64,000 bases of DNA, from positions 49,748,573 to 49,812,572 of the forward strand of contig CM067360.1 of the NCBI GenBank assembly GCA_034401795.1, in the 5' to 3' direction. Each line of letters begins with the position of its first letter. The stretch's first letter is position 1. The notes under the pieces are model-generated. The model did not search any database, was not told the DNA's origin, and saw only the letters and a program-made list of their open reading frames with translations. Of the stretch, positions 10,661 through 23,254 are shown in pieces. Made by a program: the position numbers and the translations under genes. This DNA comes from Chaetoderma sp. LZ-2023a. Its lineage: Eukaryota; Mollusca; Caudofoveata; Chaetodermatida; Chaetodermatidae.

Positions 10661-12808
10661 CATGGTAGACTTGTACATAAACAGAATCTACATAACATCT
10701 ATATGACATCCATATAACATCAACCCATGATGATGAGGTGGATCTGTTCAAGTGCTTGGGATTTGTTTAAAAATGAATTTTTTTTTCTGAAATTGTAGTA
10801 TTTGTATTCCGAATTGTTTATTTACGTTGTGTTAAATTTTTGTGCAAATTTGTTTAAGAGTTTTCTTTCACGAGTGCATTGTTTGATTACATTCACGAAC
10901 TTCGGTACCCATAGTATATAGTACGTGGGAAATTTCTTCACGGGTAACTTACCACAGGGGGAATCTACGAAACAAGAAGAAGAAGTAAGGAAACCGAAAC
11001 CGAAACTTGGCGCCCCGAAAATCGAAGCATACTGATCTATGAACTTCTTGTCACACAATTACGTAGCGACAAATATATAGTCATTCGGTAATACACTTGT
11101 CGAGCTACCGTCATATTTATTATTTTATGCATGTTACAAATTTCCAATTGTTAATGTTACTAGTTTTCGTGTCAATGTCGATTTTCATAGAAATAGCACT
11201 GTGAGTGTGAAGGCCATATAAGTTGAACAATTTGGGTAACCTAAAAATATGTGACCTGATTTTCATTTAAAGGTAATCTATCATAGAGTAAATTATCGGT
11301 TCACCAATTAAATTAAGACATTTATACTCCCGTCTCATATTCTCGCGTGTTCCATATTCTCGCTGTAATCCTTTCTTTTGCTATAAATAAAAACCAAGGC
11401 TCCCCCCCCCCCTACCTTTCTGTTTCGCAAACAACATTTTTCCAAAAATGCCCCTCTTACTAGTGAGTAAAATAGAAAGTTACAATGAACAAACACCTGT
11501 CGATATTAAAGATACGCGCGTATACCCTACTTCGAAAACCCACCACTAACTCACAAAAAACTAATATATAAGATTTCTATCTGACAGAAATACGTCGTCT
11601 GCTAATGTATTTATCATGTCAGCGACATCGACAAGTCCCGTGATCAGCGATTCCGCCTGGCTGCTGGACGGTTAAAGTGTATGGAAAAATATGTGTCACC
11701 ATTTATAATAAGCTCAGAACGTCGCTACGTCATTACACGTTATCATGTAATAATTTTACGGGTTTCCCATCACGCGTCTTACAGGGTTCGTGCGCAGGTG
11801 TGGAAGTCTGGAAAAAGTATGGAAAATTAAGAAAACCATTTCCAGGGCTTGAAAAAATATGGAAAATCAATATTTTGCGTTACCGCTATGGAAAAGGTAT
11901 GGAAAATTAAAATATCGGCAATTGCAATTCTCCCGGCAGACATTTTCTCATAAATCGTCATCAAACTCAAATTCTTGCAAAATCTTGCCATTTGGTTCCT
12001 GGTGTAAGCTAAACTGCGTGTTTAACCGTACCGTGAACACACTTCGGCTTATGTAAAACGTCATCAAACACAAATTCTCGCCAGTCTCGCAAAATCTTGC
12101 CGTTATTGCGTAGGAGTTTATGGACGGCAACATCAGATTGGTTCCCGGTGTATTCTAAACTGTGCTGTTAACGGTAACCGTACTGGGAACACACTTCGGC
12201 TTGAGTAATATGTGTCTGAACTTTTGTAAACATTGAATCAGTTGTGTTTAGATAGCCATAAAAAAAGTAACGTCCATACAATTATAATTATATAATGTTT
12301 GTATGGTAGCGGGCCTTAATTTTCATGTTACAGCGCTAAATCCATACAATATTGACAAGCACAACTTTCCACGGCCATGGGTGGGTGTCTGGGTGTGAAA
12401 GATCCGTACGAGACTGTGAACGATATGCCATGCTTGCAATTACATTTGCATAAATAGGAATACATATAGCTTTTATCTGGCCTGTTTCACACCATTTAAT
12501 CTTTTTACATTCTAAAGTAAATGTACGCTGTTCCATAATAGTAATATGACACAAACTTTGGACAATGAAAATGTGGGGCAAGTTGCCCTAAATGAAACTG
12601 GGGGAACACACGCATAATGAAGGACCATATGATCCCATAATGCAATGGGGGTCCATGAAAAGAAACCACAAAAGCTATATCATAAACCGAAACGGAATCA
12701 AAAATTCTTGTGACCGGAGACCGTGCTTTCTCAGCCACAACGTATATGTAATTTGGCCTGGTTCCCTGTCTCATTTTTTGTCAGGGTTGGCAAGTTTTGG
12801 ACACTAGT
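10661..12808. other. Unassigned AT-rich sequence
   Basis: No convincing gene. Short open frames are not supported by composition. There is a C run at 11402-11412. Several partial repeats of the form TGGAAAA(A/G)TATGGAAAATTAA occur around 11810-11915, and a related piece lies near 16210-16230. Confidence 0.4.
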
Positions 12809-12842
12809 GGTTTAAACCGCGGTTTAAACCATGGTTTAAACC
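12809..12842. repeat. Three GGTTTAAACC palindromes at 12-bp spacing
   Basis: The 10-bp palindrome occurs at 12809-12818, 12821-12830 and 12833-12842. The flanks carry repeated TTTTGGACA / TGTCCAAAA words between 12785 and 12895, giving a foldback appearance. Function unknown. Confidence 0.85.
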
Positions 12843-14251
12843 GTCCGCCCAAAATAGGTTTTGGACACCTTAAATTGTCCAAAACTGTCCAAAACCTAAA
12901 ATATTGGTATAAAAATATTTTTCTGAAATGTAATATTCTTAAAACAACTATATAGCATTTAGACACATACAGGTACATGTACATATTGATGGATGGTTAT
13001 CTACATGTATTTTTGGATACTTTATTGCTATATAATAATAATAATAATAATAATAATCTAAAAGGACACATATGATTTCAATAAATTAGGAGTCTTATTT
13101 GTTCTTTCTATAATCCATGGGTTAATTTTTTTCAACTTTTGTTTGTCTTAAATGTTTTAACTCTGTATATTTCGACCAGTTGTGTTAAACCCACAGAAAC
13201 CCTATTTAATCAATAATGTAAACATATTAGACTACCTATGTACAGCTAGATGTTTATATTATTGAGAACTGTCTCTGTGTCTAAATCTATTTCTTGCAAA
13301 ATGTTCATGGCCTATGGAAGAATCTTAAACTCATAGAGAAAATATAGTCTGCTAAGATGTTGTTTCAACAATTAACTGATGACCCTTGCTCTCTAAGGCT
13401 ATTTTAGAATGCACTACTCAGTACACACATTAGCTATGTTTACATAAGATCTTATGCAAATTTGGGATTAAGGCATTAAGCTGATAGAATATAAATTAGA
13501 TTCTTCATGTTTTCATCTATCCTCAGTTAATGCTAGATATCAATTAGACAATTAGTAAAAAGATATCCTTGTGCTACATTAATCTTTGAATTCTTCTGTT
13601 GTCCTGAATATTTATGTGTTGGTGGTATTTGAAATAGTTAATATGTATTTCAAAGGTGGTAGGCCTAAGGATCCTATTCTTGGTTTATGCAGTATTTGTA
13701 TTTTGTACATAAATATGTTGAAAAGCTTACGCAAAATGAAATGGGTTACCTAAAATAAATTTGCATAATCCCAAAATGGGTTACGCACATTTTGAATTTT
13801 GATAGGCATGATCAAGTGTTCATTGAATTAATACATGCATTACAATTTTTAATTCCTCCAAATAAATTTAATGGTGTAAATACCTAACTATCGGTTTTCA
13901 GAGAGTTTTTGTGTTCGTAGGTACCAGTTTCTAACAGGGATGTAAATCTGTTATTTATATAGCGACAAGATGGTGATATAACATCACTGCTCATGATATG
14001 ACAACAGGAGAGTCTGTCAGCAAAAAAATTATACAAACGCTGCTAAAATGGGAGCACAAATTAATTTACTGTAGTAAATCTGGACCTGGTCAAATTCCAT
14101 TTTTTGCAATACCCGGTATACATGGACAGCAGCAACACGGTTTCAAAATCAAAATCTTGTATCCTGGCTTTGTAAAGTAGTATTTAAGCTGGTGTTTAAA
14201 ATGAAAATAAGGATTATTTTGCATATAAAAGTTTTACTACCATAAGTAGAG
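12843..14251. other. Unassigned AT-rich sequence with an (ATA)n run
   Basis: Contains an ATA/AAT microsatellite at about 13032-13058 and words of the type GGGTTAC(G/C) near 13755-13800. No gene was recognised. Confidence 0.4.
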
Positions 14252-14466
14252 AGGGTTACCAATCAGCGTGATTAATGCCTACAATGTAGCTGATGGATCC
14301 AGAATTTATCACGGTCCTTGCGGAAAGCTGTGGCTTCCGTGCTGTCAGGATCGTGATGTAACACCTCAATAATTCTGTGAATGACATCTGTGGGTCCGTG
14401 GTTGGGAAGATTAAAGTGTCGTGCAACAAGTGTGTCTTTGTTGTTTTTAATGCAGCCCTCAAAATT
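14252..14466 (-). pseudogene. Penelope-like element, 3' end of the GIY-YIG endonuclease, fragment
   Basis: Matches the last part of the endonuclease at 36924-37150: words such as KDTLVARHFNLPNH, RIIEVLHHD and DREKFWIHQLHC-type sequence appear, with frame changes. The 3' edge (TTACCAATCAGCGTGATTAAT on the plus strand) is the same as that of the larger element at 36920, so it marks the element terminus. The GIY-YIG core is missing. The inner edge abuts CAGCCCTCAAAATTT (plus strand). Confidence 0.8.
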
Positions 14467-16300
14467 TGGCGCGTTCGCGTGTCGGTTACGTGAAGTAAAA
14501 TTACCGTGAACGAAAAAATAGTCACGTAAGTGACAAAGCCCAGAACGGTAGTTATCTCTGATCGTGGAAAACAGAAAAGTTTCAGAAACTTTTTGATATG
14601 AGGCATGCTATTTAGAACAGAATTTAGCATTTTCAAACATATAAAAGATCGATAACACCTGTCTGTCAAATTCTATAAATAACCGACAGCGCGCATGTGT
14701 CAGAAACAAACTTCCGTTGTATTTCCGCTAGCATTACTACATAGGCCCGGAACTAGTCTCGCTACACCTTATGCATCAACAACGGGCTGTTCAATTATAA
14801 ACCGTTGCATGCAAGTACGTGCAACCGTCAGCTGGCATGTTCCCGATGTATTATTTTATATACGCGATTGGATCCCGATATAACATAGGAAGACATGCAT
14901 TGTTGAGTGAGTCTCACAGTATATTCTCCTTGAGTTTCAGTTGGCTTGTAGAGACAGTTGTTTAAGAATTTATCTGTTAAATTAAATTGTTACATTCATA
15001 GATCTTAGCTACCGTGTCAGTGTGTATTTGTCCATGACACAATAATTCAGGCCTCGAAATTCGACGGGATTCTCGTAATATTCCCGAAATTGAAAAATAT
15101 GCGAATCCAACTGGATTCTCGTAAATAAACGCTTCCAAAAACATAAACATTCCATTCTTACAGAATGCCACGATCCCAGTTACTAATTTCAACAATAACA
15201 ATTATGTCACGAATCAGCCTAGAGGGGGGGTCTGCTATTACACCGGTAATGAGAAATGTCTCGCGCGACTGCACAGTCGTAGTTAATAACAATCGATAAT
15301 GCGCACTCGTAGTTTCTGATTGGCTCGCGGGATATCCGATTTCAATAGACATGAATGAAAATTACTATCGTAGTGAAATTTTGATCACGTGCCTCGTTGT
15401 CATTCATAACGAATTAATCACATGATTTATTTCAACCAATCCCTGTGCGACTCGCGATTAATATTGGCGGCTAATGGCGAACGAAAAATCTAGTCACTGT
15501 GCCGCTTTTAAACGCAGTAAAGCAATATGTTAGCGCCGACTTTGACGGGTTATATGACCCAATATATTATTGTTGGAAGGTTCTGACAGTAATACCACCC
15601 AATATTTAAGTGGTTCATTGATTTGGAGCGACCGAGAAAACAGGACTATATGTCAGGAAATCCGGTGCGTAGCAACTCTTATTTTCAAGTAAATCGCATT
15701 TGCACTGAATTGTCAGGTTAAAGCGTACAAGTTAAGAAGGGTCAAGCTATCTACTAAATGCCTTAGAGCTGGTTACGCTTTTTATTGTGGCGGACTTGCG
15801 GGTTATTGTTTTATATTAGAAATGTATGCTGCTTGTACAAGTACAAATATTTGGTTACAGTTCCAAAAAAATCTACCCGTCACAGGTATAATTTTATAAA
15901 CATTTCAACCCCTGTTGTTTTGGGGCAATTAAGCTGGTAGTTCTTTGATATAGGTGGAATTCTTTACAAATTAAAGCATATTCTTTTAAATATTTTTAAA
16001 ATAATATGACGAAGCCATTGCTTTCAAGGTGGTGGTGGGTGGGCTGGCGAGGGTTGCTCAACTAGGTAAGCCACAACAATGTAAGATATTAAATTCTTTG
16101 TTTTTGTAGTGGGGTTTGTGGGTGGGGTGGGAGGAGGGTGGTAAGATATTTATAAATATTGGGTCATTAGTCACTAATTATTATAGTGGGTCTGGAATTT
16201 TGAAATATATGTTTGGAAAAAGTATGGAATTTTATTGTGCCCAAGGTGTATGAACCCTGAAAATGTTGCAAGCTGGAAAGATGTTACCAATGAGTGTTGT
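14467..16300. other. Unassigned sequence
   Basis: No gene recognised. Short minus-strand frames at 14977-15352 have no recognisable domain. G/T-rich words (GGTGGTGGGTGGG, GGGGTGGGAGG) occur around 16030-16140. Confidence 0.4.
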
Positions 16301-16309
16301 CATACAAAT

Positions 16310-16460
16310 ACTGATATTTTGGCAGAGAAAATGTACATTTGCAAACCAAAGGAGTATTGTTTTTGGGGACTTAACACTGAATGACTGGTTCGGTTATCGA
16401 GCTTGTAATTTCAGGGGTAAATTTTCCAAAATATTCTTCTTGGTCTGGAAATGGAACGAA
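16310..16460. repeat. Old diverged copy of the palindromic TTAA MITE (family B)
   Basis: The stretch resembles the palindromic core of 24036-24275: a tract like AATGTACATTTGCAAACCAA, a central GAATGACTGGTTCGG and a mirrored CTTCTTGGTCTGGAAATGG. The terminal TTAACCC ends are no longer visible. Confidence 0.6.
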
Positions 16461-16610
16461 TGAATGGACATAAAACAAAAACTCAATCTGCTTTTTGACA
16501 AATTTACTTGAGAAATATTACAGTACTTATATCACAATGGATGAATCCACTTTTAGTTATTCCCCACCCATCTCTAGCTAAGCTATGCTTCAAGCTTTGT
16601 TCCAGAATCT

Positions 16611-16790
16611 CAATTTCTCCTCCGATCAATACTCGCCATTCTATTACTTCTGATATACAGCTGGCTCTAGGACTATAGACTTAGAAAGCTTTACCGACTC
16701 CTTGGAACCGGGTACTCGGCTACCAACTGCCGAGTACCCGTCTACCATAGAGCTCATTCTTGTTTGCATAGCAACAAGAGATACATGCTT
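16611..16790 (+). repeat. DIRS-1 left terminal inverted repeat with internal hairpin
   Basis: Inverted match to about 23040-23254. It contains a 12-bp hairpin, CGGGTACTCGGC at 16709-16720 and GCCGAGTACCCG at 16729-16740. Confidence 0.9.
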
Positions 16791-17685
16791 TTTGCAGTTG
16801 GAAAGATCTTAAGAGTTTTAGCCTAAGTCTTTTTGTCTGTAATTAATTGTGATAGCTTGTGCGTTCTCAAAGGATTTCTTGGATTAATATGGATACCGCC
16901 GATGATAACCAGGTTGTATATTTCCTTATTATTCCATAGTTAAAAGACTTAGGTCTCTAAAATTGTGTGTGTGTCGCATGTTCCAATTTCTAACCCCAAA
17001 GAATCTGGGACGTGTGTTAACAACGAAATATGCCGGATGATCGCCTTCTTTAAATCCCAACAGGCGATCGGCAGATATGAAAATAGGTGTTTGCTACAGT
17101 ATTTTTAACACGAATATTGGCTGACGTCGTTCTCCATAAGATCCGAGCGGGTGACGTCACACCCGTGTGGCTCGGATGTTTATGTGAAGAAAATTTGTCA
17201 TTAATTCGCTCATCTTATTCTAGGTGCTGCGTACTAAAATGGTACCAGAAAACTTTTGGAATTCTCAAGTTTTGCGTGTTATCACGATCTGTTTGCAATG
17301 ATCAGTGGTTTCAAAATTCTTGATTAAGATGTGTGGTCTGTGGTTTTACCGTGTGCTACAGCAGTTTGTTATACATTTTGTTGTTTCTTCACATATCGTT
17401 TTGGCTTTCGTTAGGAGTATAATTTATATTTATTGGTAAATATACCCTGAATGCTATGCGATATGATTCCTGGTTCCGTGATACATCCTTGAGGATCAGT
17501 TTATGGGTGTATTATTGCCAGCTTCGTTCTTGTCGTCATAATCAATGCGATCGTTGCTGTAACGTTGCGGGGTGGGGTGCGGGAGGGTTACAGTTAATTT
17601 ATGGTCAATATATTTGAAATTAATTGTCTGCCTTCCATCTTTGTCTCGTTCCGCTTGCTTATTGTAGGTTTGTGCTTATTTATAG

Positions 17686-19743
17686 GCCACGCCAGCCCTG
17701 CCATCATGTGACGAGTGCCACAAGTTCGTCCGGGTCCTGTTTAAGGACCATGTCTGCTTTCGGTGTACGTTGTGTAACCTTGATAATAGGTGTAATATAT
17801 GTGCAGTGTGGTCGGTTGACATGATGATGAAGTTCCTTGCCCAGAGGAATTGGCTGGGTCTGACGCGGGGTCAGGCGGACCGAAATTAAATCGTGGAGCG
17901 TCCGTTTCGGCCTTTGGGGGCGCTCCACGTCTACAGCTGGAGGTGGCGGAGATGGCACCGCCAGCATGGTTTGGTCCGGCTATGCAGGGCTTCCTGCATA
18001 GCATTCTGCCCACGCTGGTGTTGTCTCGGCTGCCGAAAGTTGTAGGGCAGTCTCTCCCTATGCTTGGTTCGGACACTGTCCTTGGACAGGGTACTGGACT
18101 GGCTACCGAGGGAGCCGTCTCGTACGGCCCCCTGGCAGTCCCGTCGGGCTCCGGCCTGATGGATTCTGTCTCTCTGCGGCCACCTCCGGGTGGTCCATTA
18201 GCGGTGGCCGGTCCATCAGGCATGGGAGCCGTCTGCCAGGACGGCTCCACAGTTTCCTCGTCTAGTGACGACTCTTCGGAGTCTGAAGATGAGGAGGCCG
18301 ACGTGGAGAGGTTGCTGCGTCCTGTGATGCCACGGGTGGGGAATATGGAGGTCGATTCCGTCCTGGACGGAACCGTCCTCCATCTGTCTGGCTTGGCGCA
18401 AGCCAGGGCAGCGGCTCCGCCCGTGGTTGAGACCAATCTGGTACCGGGCACCGGCCCCGTGGTGGTTGGTTTGACGCCAACCGACACGGTGATGGGTGTG
18501 CCGGGCCAGGCGTGGTACTCACCTATCTCGCTTGGTCCGGTTCCATGACTGCTATGGGTCCGCACGGTTTTCCGTGCGGGCCTACTCCATGGACTGGTGT
18601 GTTCCATGGGGTGGCGGCGGAACCGTTGTTCCATGGGGTGGCGGCGGAACCGTATGGTACCGGAGTTCCTGGCATGTCAGCCACGGCTCCTAGCCGGGAG
18701 GCCGTGGCTGGTAGGTCCGTGAACATGTCAACGGGTGACGTGTTCACGGGTGTGTCCTCCTCGGAAATAGACTGGTCTGAGGCTCTGGCTTGGCTAGCCA
18801 GGGTAGACCCGTCTGTGGTTTCGACCACGGCCGAGGAGGATGCGCCCCGTCCATCGGTGGCATCGGTCAGGACCGGGATCTTGCCCGCAGCCACAGTTTA
18901 TTGAGTTGCTAGAGGCTATTTATAGCAAGCAACTCATGACCAAGGGCCAGCTCCCTGCGGCCTCCAGGGAGGTGCGGGCGAAGTGTCGTATTCCACTGGG
19001 GGAATACGACAGGTATGGTGTTGTACCGTCGGCCACCGAGGATGACCGATGGGTTCTGGGTGTCCAGAGTGTTGGAGCGGGTGGCCCCGCCCCGGCACTG
19101 GTGGACAAATCCCAGGGACACCGCGCTGAAGTCCTGTCCCTTTGTGATGAGGGTGTGTGGGCAGCTATGAGTGCTGTAAACCATTCTTATCGCCTTCTTC
19201 AGGCGGTGTGGGCTGAAGCGGGGGACAGGCCACCCTGTGCCACCTGTGACGCTTTCGTGCGTCAATGACGGACTGGTGTTGTCTATGGACGCATTGGCAA
19301 GGGTGCAGTCTAGGAGGCAGATGGTTCTTGACCATATGCGTCCGACTACGGCCGTCAGGGAGCGTCTTCTTGGAACGCCCCTGACAGGCCCTAGCATCTT
19401 CGGTGACCAGGCGCGGGCCATCTTAGAAGACACGGCTAGCATTGCGCCGCATCGGTTGGCGGTGAACCTACAGCTAGAGCTGGTGCGGCAAGCGCACGCA
19501 CTAGGGGCTGTAGCAAAGCCGCTGACCATGCAACCTTCTAAGAAGCAGAAGAAGCATAAAGGCAAGGCGAAAGCTAAGCCTGGTGCGGCTTCTGCTTCGT
19601 CTGGCTTTTCTCAGCCGCCTCCGGTGAAGAAAGCCAAGAAGGTTGTGGAGGCTCCTACCCTCCCCAATGTTGCTCCTGATCGCCCGAGAGGCGGGAAGGG
19701 TAAGTCCTCAAGGGGCGGAAAGAAGGGAGCGGATCGTACCTGA
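17686..19743 (+). pseudogene. DIRS-1 ORF1 (gag-like), broken
   Basis: A frame opens at 17686 right after a pyrimidine-poor but AG-ended site (TATAG|GCC) that could be a splice acceptor. Its first 60 codons carry a Cys/His cluster, CDEC then HVCFRCTLC then CNICAVWS, shared with DIRS-2 and DIRS-4. It stops at 17887-17889; other frames continue: 17850-18548 (acidic Ser-rich tract SSSSDDSSESEDEE), 18512-18904, 18840-19268 and 19237-19743. The last ends in a Lys-rich tail (KKQKKHKGKAKAK) and a Gly/Arg-rich end. The long antisense frame here is a shadow. The product would package element RNA; that is inferred from position and composition. Confidence 0.8.
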
Positions 19744-19800
19744 GGGTACGAGAGCTCCCTTCGTATCTGCCTGGACCGCACCTGTGCGACAGGAACTGCG

Positions 19801-21758
19801 GTGCCAGTTAGACCAGCCAAGCCAAGACCAAAATGGTTCTCTCTCGTCAAGAGAGGGGGGGAGCGGACTGCGAGCCGGACAACCCCATTAGGTGTCGAGG
19901 CGTCCATAGTGGGTGGAAGGCTCATGCGTTTCGTCGAGGCTTGGCGAGGTGTGACGTCAGACAGTCTGGTCCTGGGATGGTTATCCCAGGGGTACATGCC
20001 AGAGTGGTGGGACTTTCCACCACAGAATCTGTCTTTGGCACCTGTCTGGACACCCGTACCAAGGGAACCAGACAAGTTAGAGGCCATTCAAAACGAAGTG
20101 TCAGGTTTGCTTCTGAAGGAGCAATAAAACCAGCAAACCAGAACACTCCAGGCTTCTATTCAAATATGTTCCTTGTTCCAAAGAGCACAGGGGGATGGAG
20201 ACCCGTACTCAACCTCAGGCCATTAAATTGGTTTATCCATACGCCTCGGTTCCAGATGGAAACTCCGAGGTCGGTAATGGCAGGATTGAGGAAGGGAATG
20301 TGGTGTGTGTCGATCGATCTGAAAGATGCATATTTCCACATCCCAATGAACAGGAGTTGTCACAGGTTTCTCTGAGATTTGCGTTTCAGAATCAAGTATG
20401 GGAGTTTATAGTCCTCCCGTTCGGCCTGTCAACAGCTGCAAGGGTTTTCAAGAGAGTGGTCCTTGCGGTGACAGCGTATCTCATAAAAGAGAATGTGGCG
20501 CTACACACCTACATAGACGATTGGCTGATCAAAGCAGACACATCAGCCAGGTTAGAGGTGGATACTGCTCTGACTCTGAAGTTACTTTCAGATCTAGGCT
20601 AGATAGTCAACAAGGAGAAATCTGAGTTGACACCGACTCAACATTTCATTTATTGAGGGATGCGATTCGATCTCGAGGAGGGCAGGGTTTACCCGTCAGA
20701 GCCCAGAGTGGTGTCTGTTAGCCATCCTCAAGAGTTTTTGATTGGGAAACCATATTCAGGCGAGGTGGTTTCTTCAGATGCTGGGCATGATGGTCTCCAT
20801 GGAGCAGGTGATCCCGTACGCTGCTCTAATGTGAAGACCTATCCAGTGTATCTGATGTCTCTGTGGAAACAGAGAACAGAATCCGTGTCAAAACTGGTGC
20901 CAGTTTTGGAGCCAATAATGTCGCATCTTGTATGGTGGAAAAAGCGTCAGAATCTCCTAGTAGGGGTTTCGCTGCACCTACCCCACCCCCCAGCTGTCCG
21001 TGTACACGGATGCATCACTGGAGGGGTGGGGGGCCTGCCTGGGAGAACACCAGGTCTCGGGCACATGGACTCTCCAAGAGAGCCAGCTGCATATCAATCT
21101 GTTGGAAATGATGGCGGTGGAACTGGCATTGGAGGAATTTCTTCCAATGGTCTGGGGCAAGGCCATATTGATACGGTCGGACAATTCGACGGTAGTATCA
21201 TACATAAATCGCCATGGCGGGACCAAGTCACCCACACTGTGTATCAAAGTGTGGCACTTGATTCAATGGTGCAGGAATTACTCCGTTGTTTTGAAAGCAG
21301 CTCACATTCCTGGGCGATTGAACATTCAGGCGGATGCTTTGTCTCGCAGACAGAGAATTCTACCAAGAGAATGGTCCCTCAACCCTCCAGTTCTACGAAG
21401 GATCTTCGAGCAATGGGGCAAACCCAACGTGGACTTGTTCGCTACAAGGGAAAATGCTCAAATCATGACTTATGTCTCGCCGATTCCAGATCCAAATGCC
21501 ATCGATACAGATGCTCTGGCGATAAGCTGGAGAGGGATGCACGCTTATGCGTACCCACCCACCATTCTTCTGCCGAAGATATTGGTGAAGATCATGGAGG
21601 AACCGTGCCTGGTCCTGCTAATAGCGCCGCTGCTGATTTCATCGCAGCTGCGAGAAGGAGGTCAACCTTCAAGTCATATAACAACAAGGTTAACAGATTT
21701 GCAGACTGGTGTGAAGAAAAGGGTATTGATACCTTTCAATCCACTATTCAGCAAATAG
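19801..21758 (+). pseudogene. DIRS-1 reverse transcriptase and RNase H
   Basis: In order: a pre-RT region ending in LEAIQNEVSGLLLKEQ, the block FLVPKSTGGWRPVLNLRPLN, motif A SIDLKDAYFHIPM, motif B VLPFGLSTAARVF, and motif C YIDDWLI (catalytic bases at 20510-20521). The frame changes at least twice (about 20110 and 20360), with further stops near 20600 and 20655. RNase H follows at 21000-21360 with YTDASLEGWGACL, the catalytic region SDNSTVVSYINRHGG, and HIPGRLNIQADALSR. After it comes the region conserved in DIRS elements between RNase H and recombinase (VDLFATRENAQ, YAYPPTILLP). The active-site residues seen are intact; the damage is in the frame. Confidence 0.93.
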
Positions 21759-22557
21759 CAGACTTTCTCTGTGAGCTGTTCTTTTCAGGACTAGCTCCCG
21801 TCACAATTGCTGGATACAAGTCAGCTTTGGCATCAGTTATGGCTTGTCTAGCCAACAGGGATAGTCCAGAGGTGGCCCAGTTAAATGTGGTGGTGAAGGG
21901 AATGAGCAATCTCCGACCGAGACAACCGGTAGTCATTCCAGCCTGGAGTCTATCTTTAGTGCTTAATGTACTGGCCACGCACCCTTTCGAACCGTTGCGT
22001 TCGGCTAGTCTAAAGCATTTGATTCTAAAGGCGGTCTTTCTATTGGCAGCTTCCTCAGCTAGAAGGCGCATTGAGATCCATGCACTTTCAGCAGAGAGGG
22101 ACCGATTTATTGTCTCCGGAGATGGTCTGCGTCTTCTGCCAAGAGCAGAGTTTATGTCAAAGAATCAATCTTTGAGATATCCCGGCAAACCAATCATTAT
22201 ACCGAAACTAACAAGGTTTGATCATGATGCCAGTGTCTGGTGCCCAGTCCGTGCTTTGACTAAGTACAGAAAACGGACAGACTCGTTACGGTCGAACGAT
22301 AGACATCTATGGATCTGCCATAAGAAGCCATATGGCGCCGCATCCATGGATTCTATCTCTCGTTGGGTAGTTGAATGCATTCAGACTACCCATGAGATTG
22401 CGACTGGGCACTAGGTGCAATGTGCAAGGGCACACGATGTTAGAGGAATAGCCGCCTCGACCGCCCTTTACAATGGTGTTCCTCTTTCACGGATTACTAT
22501 ATGAGGGATGTGTCAGACTCCGCCAATCCACTCGCTTTAGCTGTTTTGAAACTATAG
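21614..22557 (+). pseudogene. DIRS-1 tyrosine recombinase
   Basis: Starts in the frame that overlaps the end of RNase H. The N-terminal core-binding part reads RRRSTFKSYNNKVNRFADWC and is followed by the catalytic domain. The region SSARRRIEIHALS (codons at 22061-22069) holds the first catalytic Arg. A TAG at 22412-22414 interrupts the frame just before AHDVRGIAAS, the His-x-x-Arg motif (His codon at 22433-22435). A deletion and frameshift near 22494 follow; YYMRDV (22495 onward) in the next frame probably holds the tyrosine nucleophile, and that frame stops at 22555-22557. The enzyme would insert the circular DNA copy without target duplication. Confidence 0.9.
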
Positions 22558-22904
22558 CTATATGACCACACTGCTCTTCTCCCTTTTTTGGCATTTGTAG
22601 GAAAGAATTAAGAAGCAGACATGGTCGAGCGAGAGGATGACAACCAGATTGTGTCACTGATGGCCGGACAAGTGAATGGTTGGAGGCGCCACGTCTGAAA
22701 TCCATTTATCATGAGGTAATTCAAGATTGAGAGTTTTTGTATTATGTCTATATATCATGATGCGAATGTGATTCGGTTCCGTTAACTTGATGGTCCTTTT
22801 AGGTCTCCATTAGTCAAGTTTAAGTCTAGCTCTTTCTCCAAGGGGCAAAAGTAGCAGTTATGTCTTGCCCCTTCCCACCAGGTTACTGACCAAATCTGGT
22901 GTAT

Positions 22905-22998
22905 ATCAGAAATAATAGAATGGTGAGTATTGATCGAAGAAGAATGAAGGAAATTTCAATTTCCCTTTCTCCGAGATCTAACAATACTCGCCATTCTA
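22905..22998 (+). repeat. DIRS-1 internal complementary region
   Basis: The left half (about 22905-22945) is the reverse complement of the outer left end, near 16611-16650. The right half (to 22998) is the reverse complement of the outer right end, near 23195-23254. The two are joined at GAAGAAGAATGAAGG. This is the structure used to close DIRS circles. Confidence 0.85.
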
Positions 22999-23039
22999 TT
23001 ACGGACCCAGCCTCCCAGCCCCATGGAGGCAAGCCATGG

Positions 23040-23254
23040 GTTTCTCTTGTTTGGTGGCTATGCAAACAATATGAGCTCTATGGTAGACGGGTACTCGGCA
23101 GTTGGGAGCCGAGTACCCGGTTCCAAGGAGTCGGTAAAGCTTTCTAAGTCTATAGTCCTAGAGCCAGCTGTCAGGGCCAGCTGTATATCAGAAGTAATAG
23201 AATGGTGAGTATTGTTAGATCTCGGAGAAAGGGAAATTGAAATTTCCTTCATTC
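23040..23254 (-). repeat. DIRS-1 right terminal inverted repeat
   Basis: Inverted match to 16611-16790. It includes the same hairpin (ACTCGGC...GCCGAGT) near 23090-23121 and a short extra direct repeat GCCAGCTGT near 23163-23184 that the left copy lacks. Confidence 0.9.

Larger units (their letters stand above)
16611..23254 (+). mobile_element. DIRS-1: DIRS-type tyrosine-recombinase retrotransposon
   Basis: Bounded by inverted terminal repeats (16611-16790 and about 23040-23254) with an internal complementary region at about 22905-22998. Gene order on the plus strand is ORF1 (Cys cluster and gag-like part), RT/RNase H, then tyrosine recombinase. There is no integrase, protease or LTR. Length is about 6.6 kb, usual for DIRS elements. 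Coding parts carry several frameshifts and stops, so it is probably immobile. The terminal repeats do not match those of DIRS-2/3 or DIRS-4, so it is a separate family. Boundaries were set by comparison with the internal complementary region and are good to about 10 bases. Confidence 0.93.

Noticed and set aside
17741..18634. 297-codon minus-strand open frame opposite DIRS-1 ORF1
   Set aside because: Antisense shadow of a GC-rich, Gly/Pro/Ser-rich coding region; no domain.
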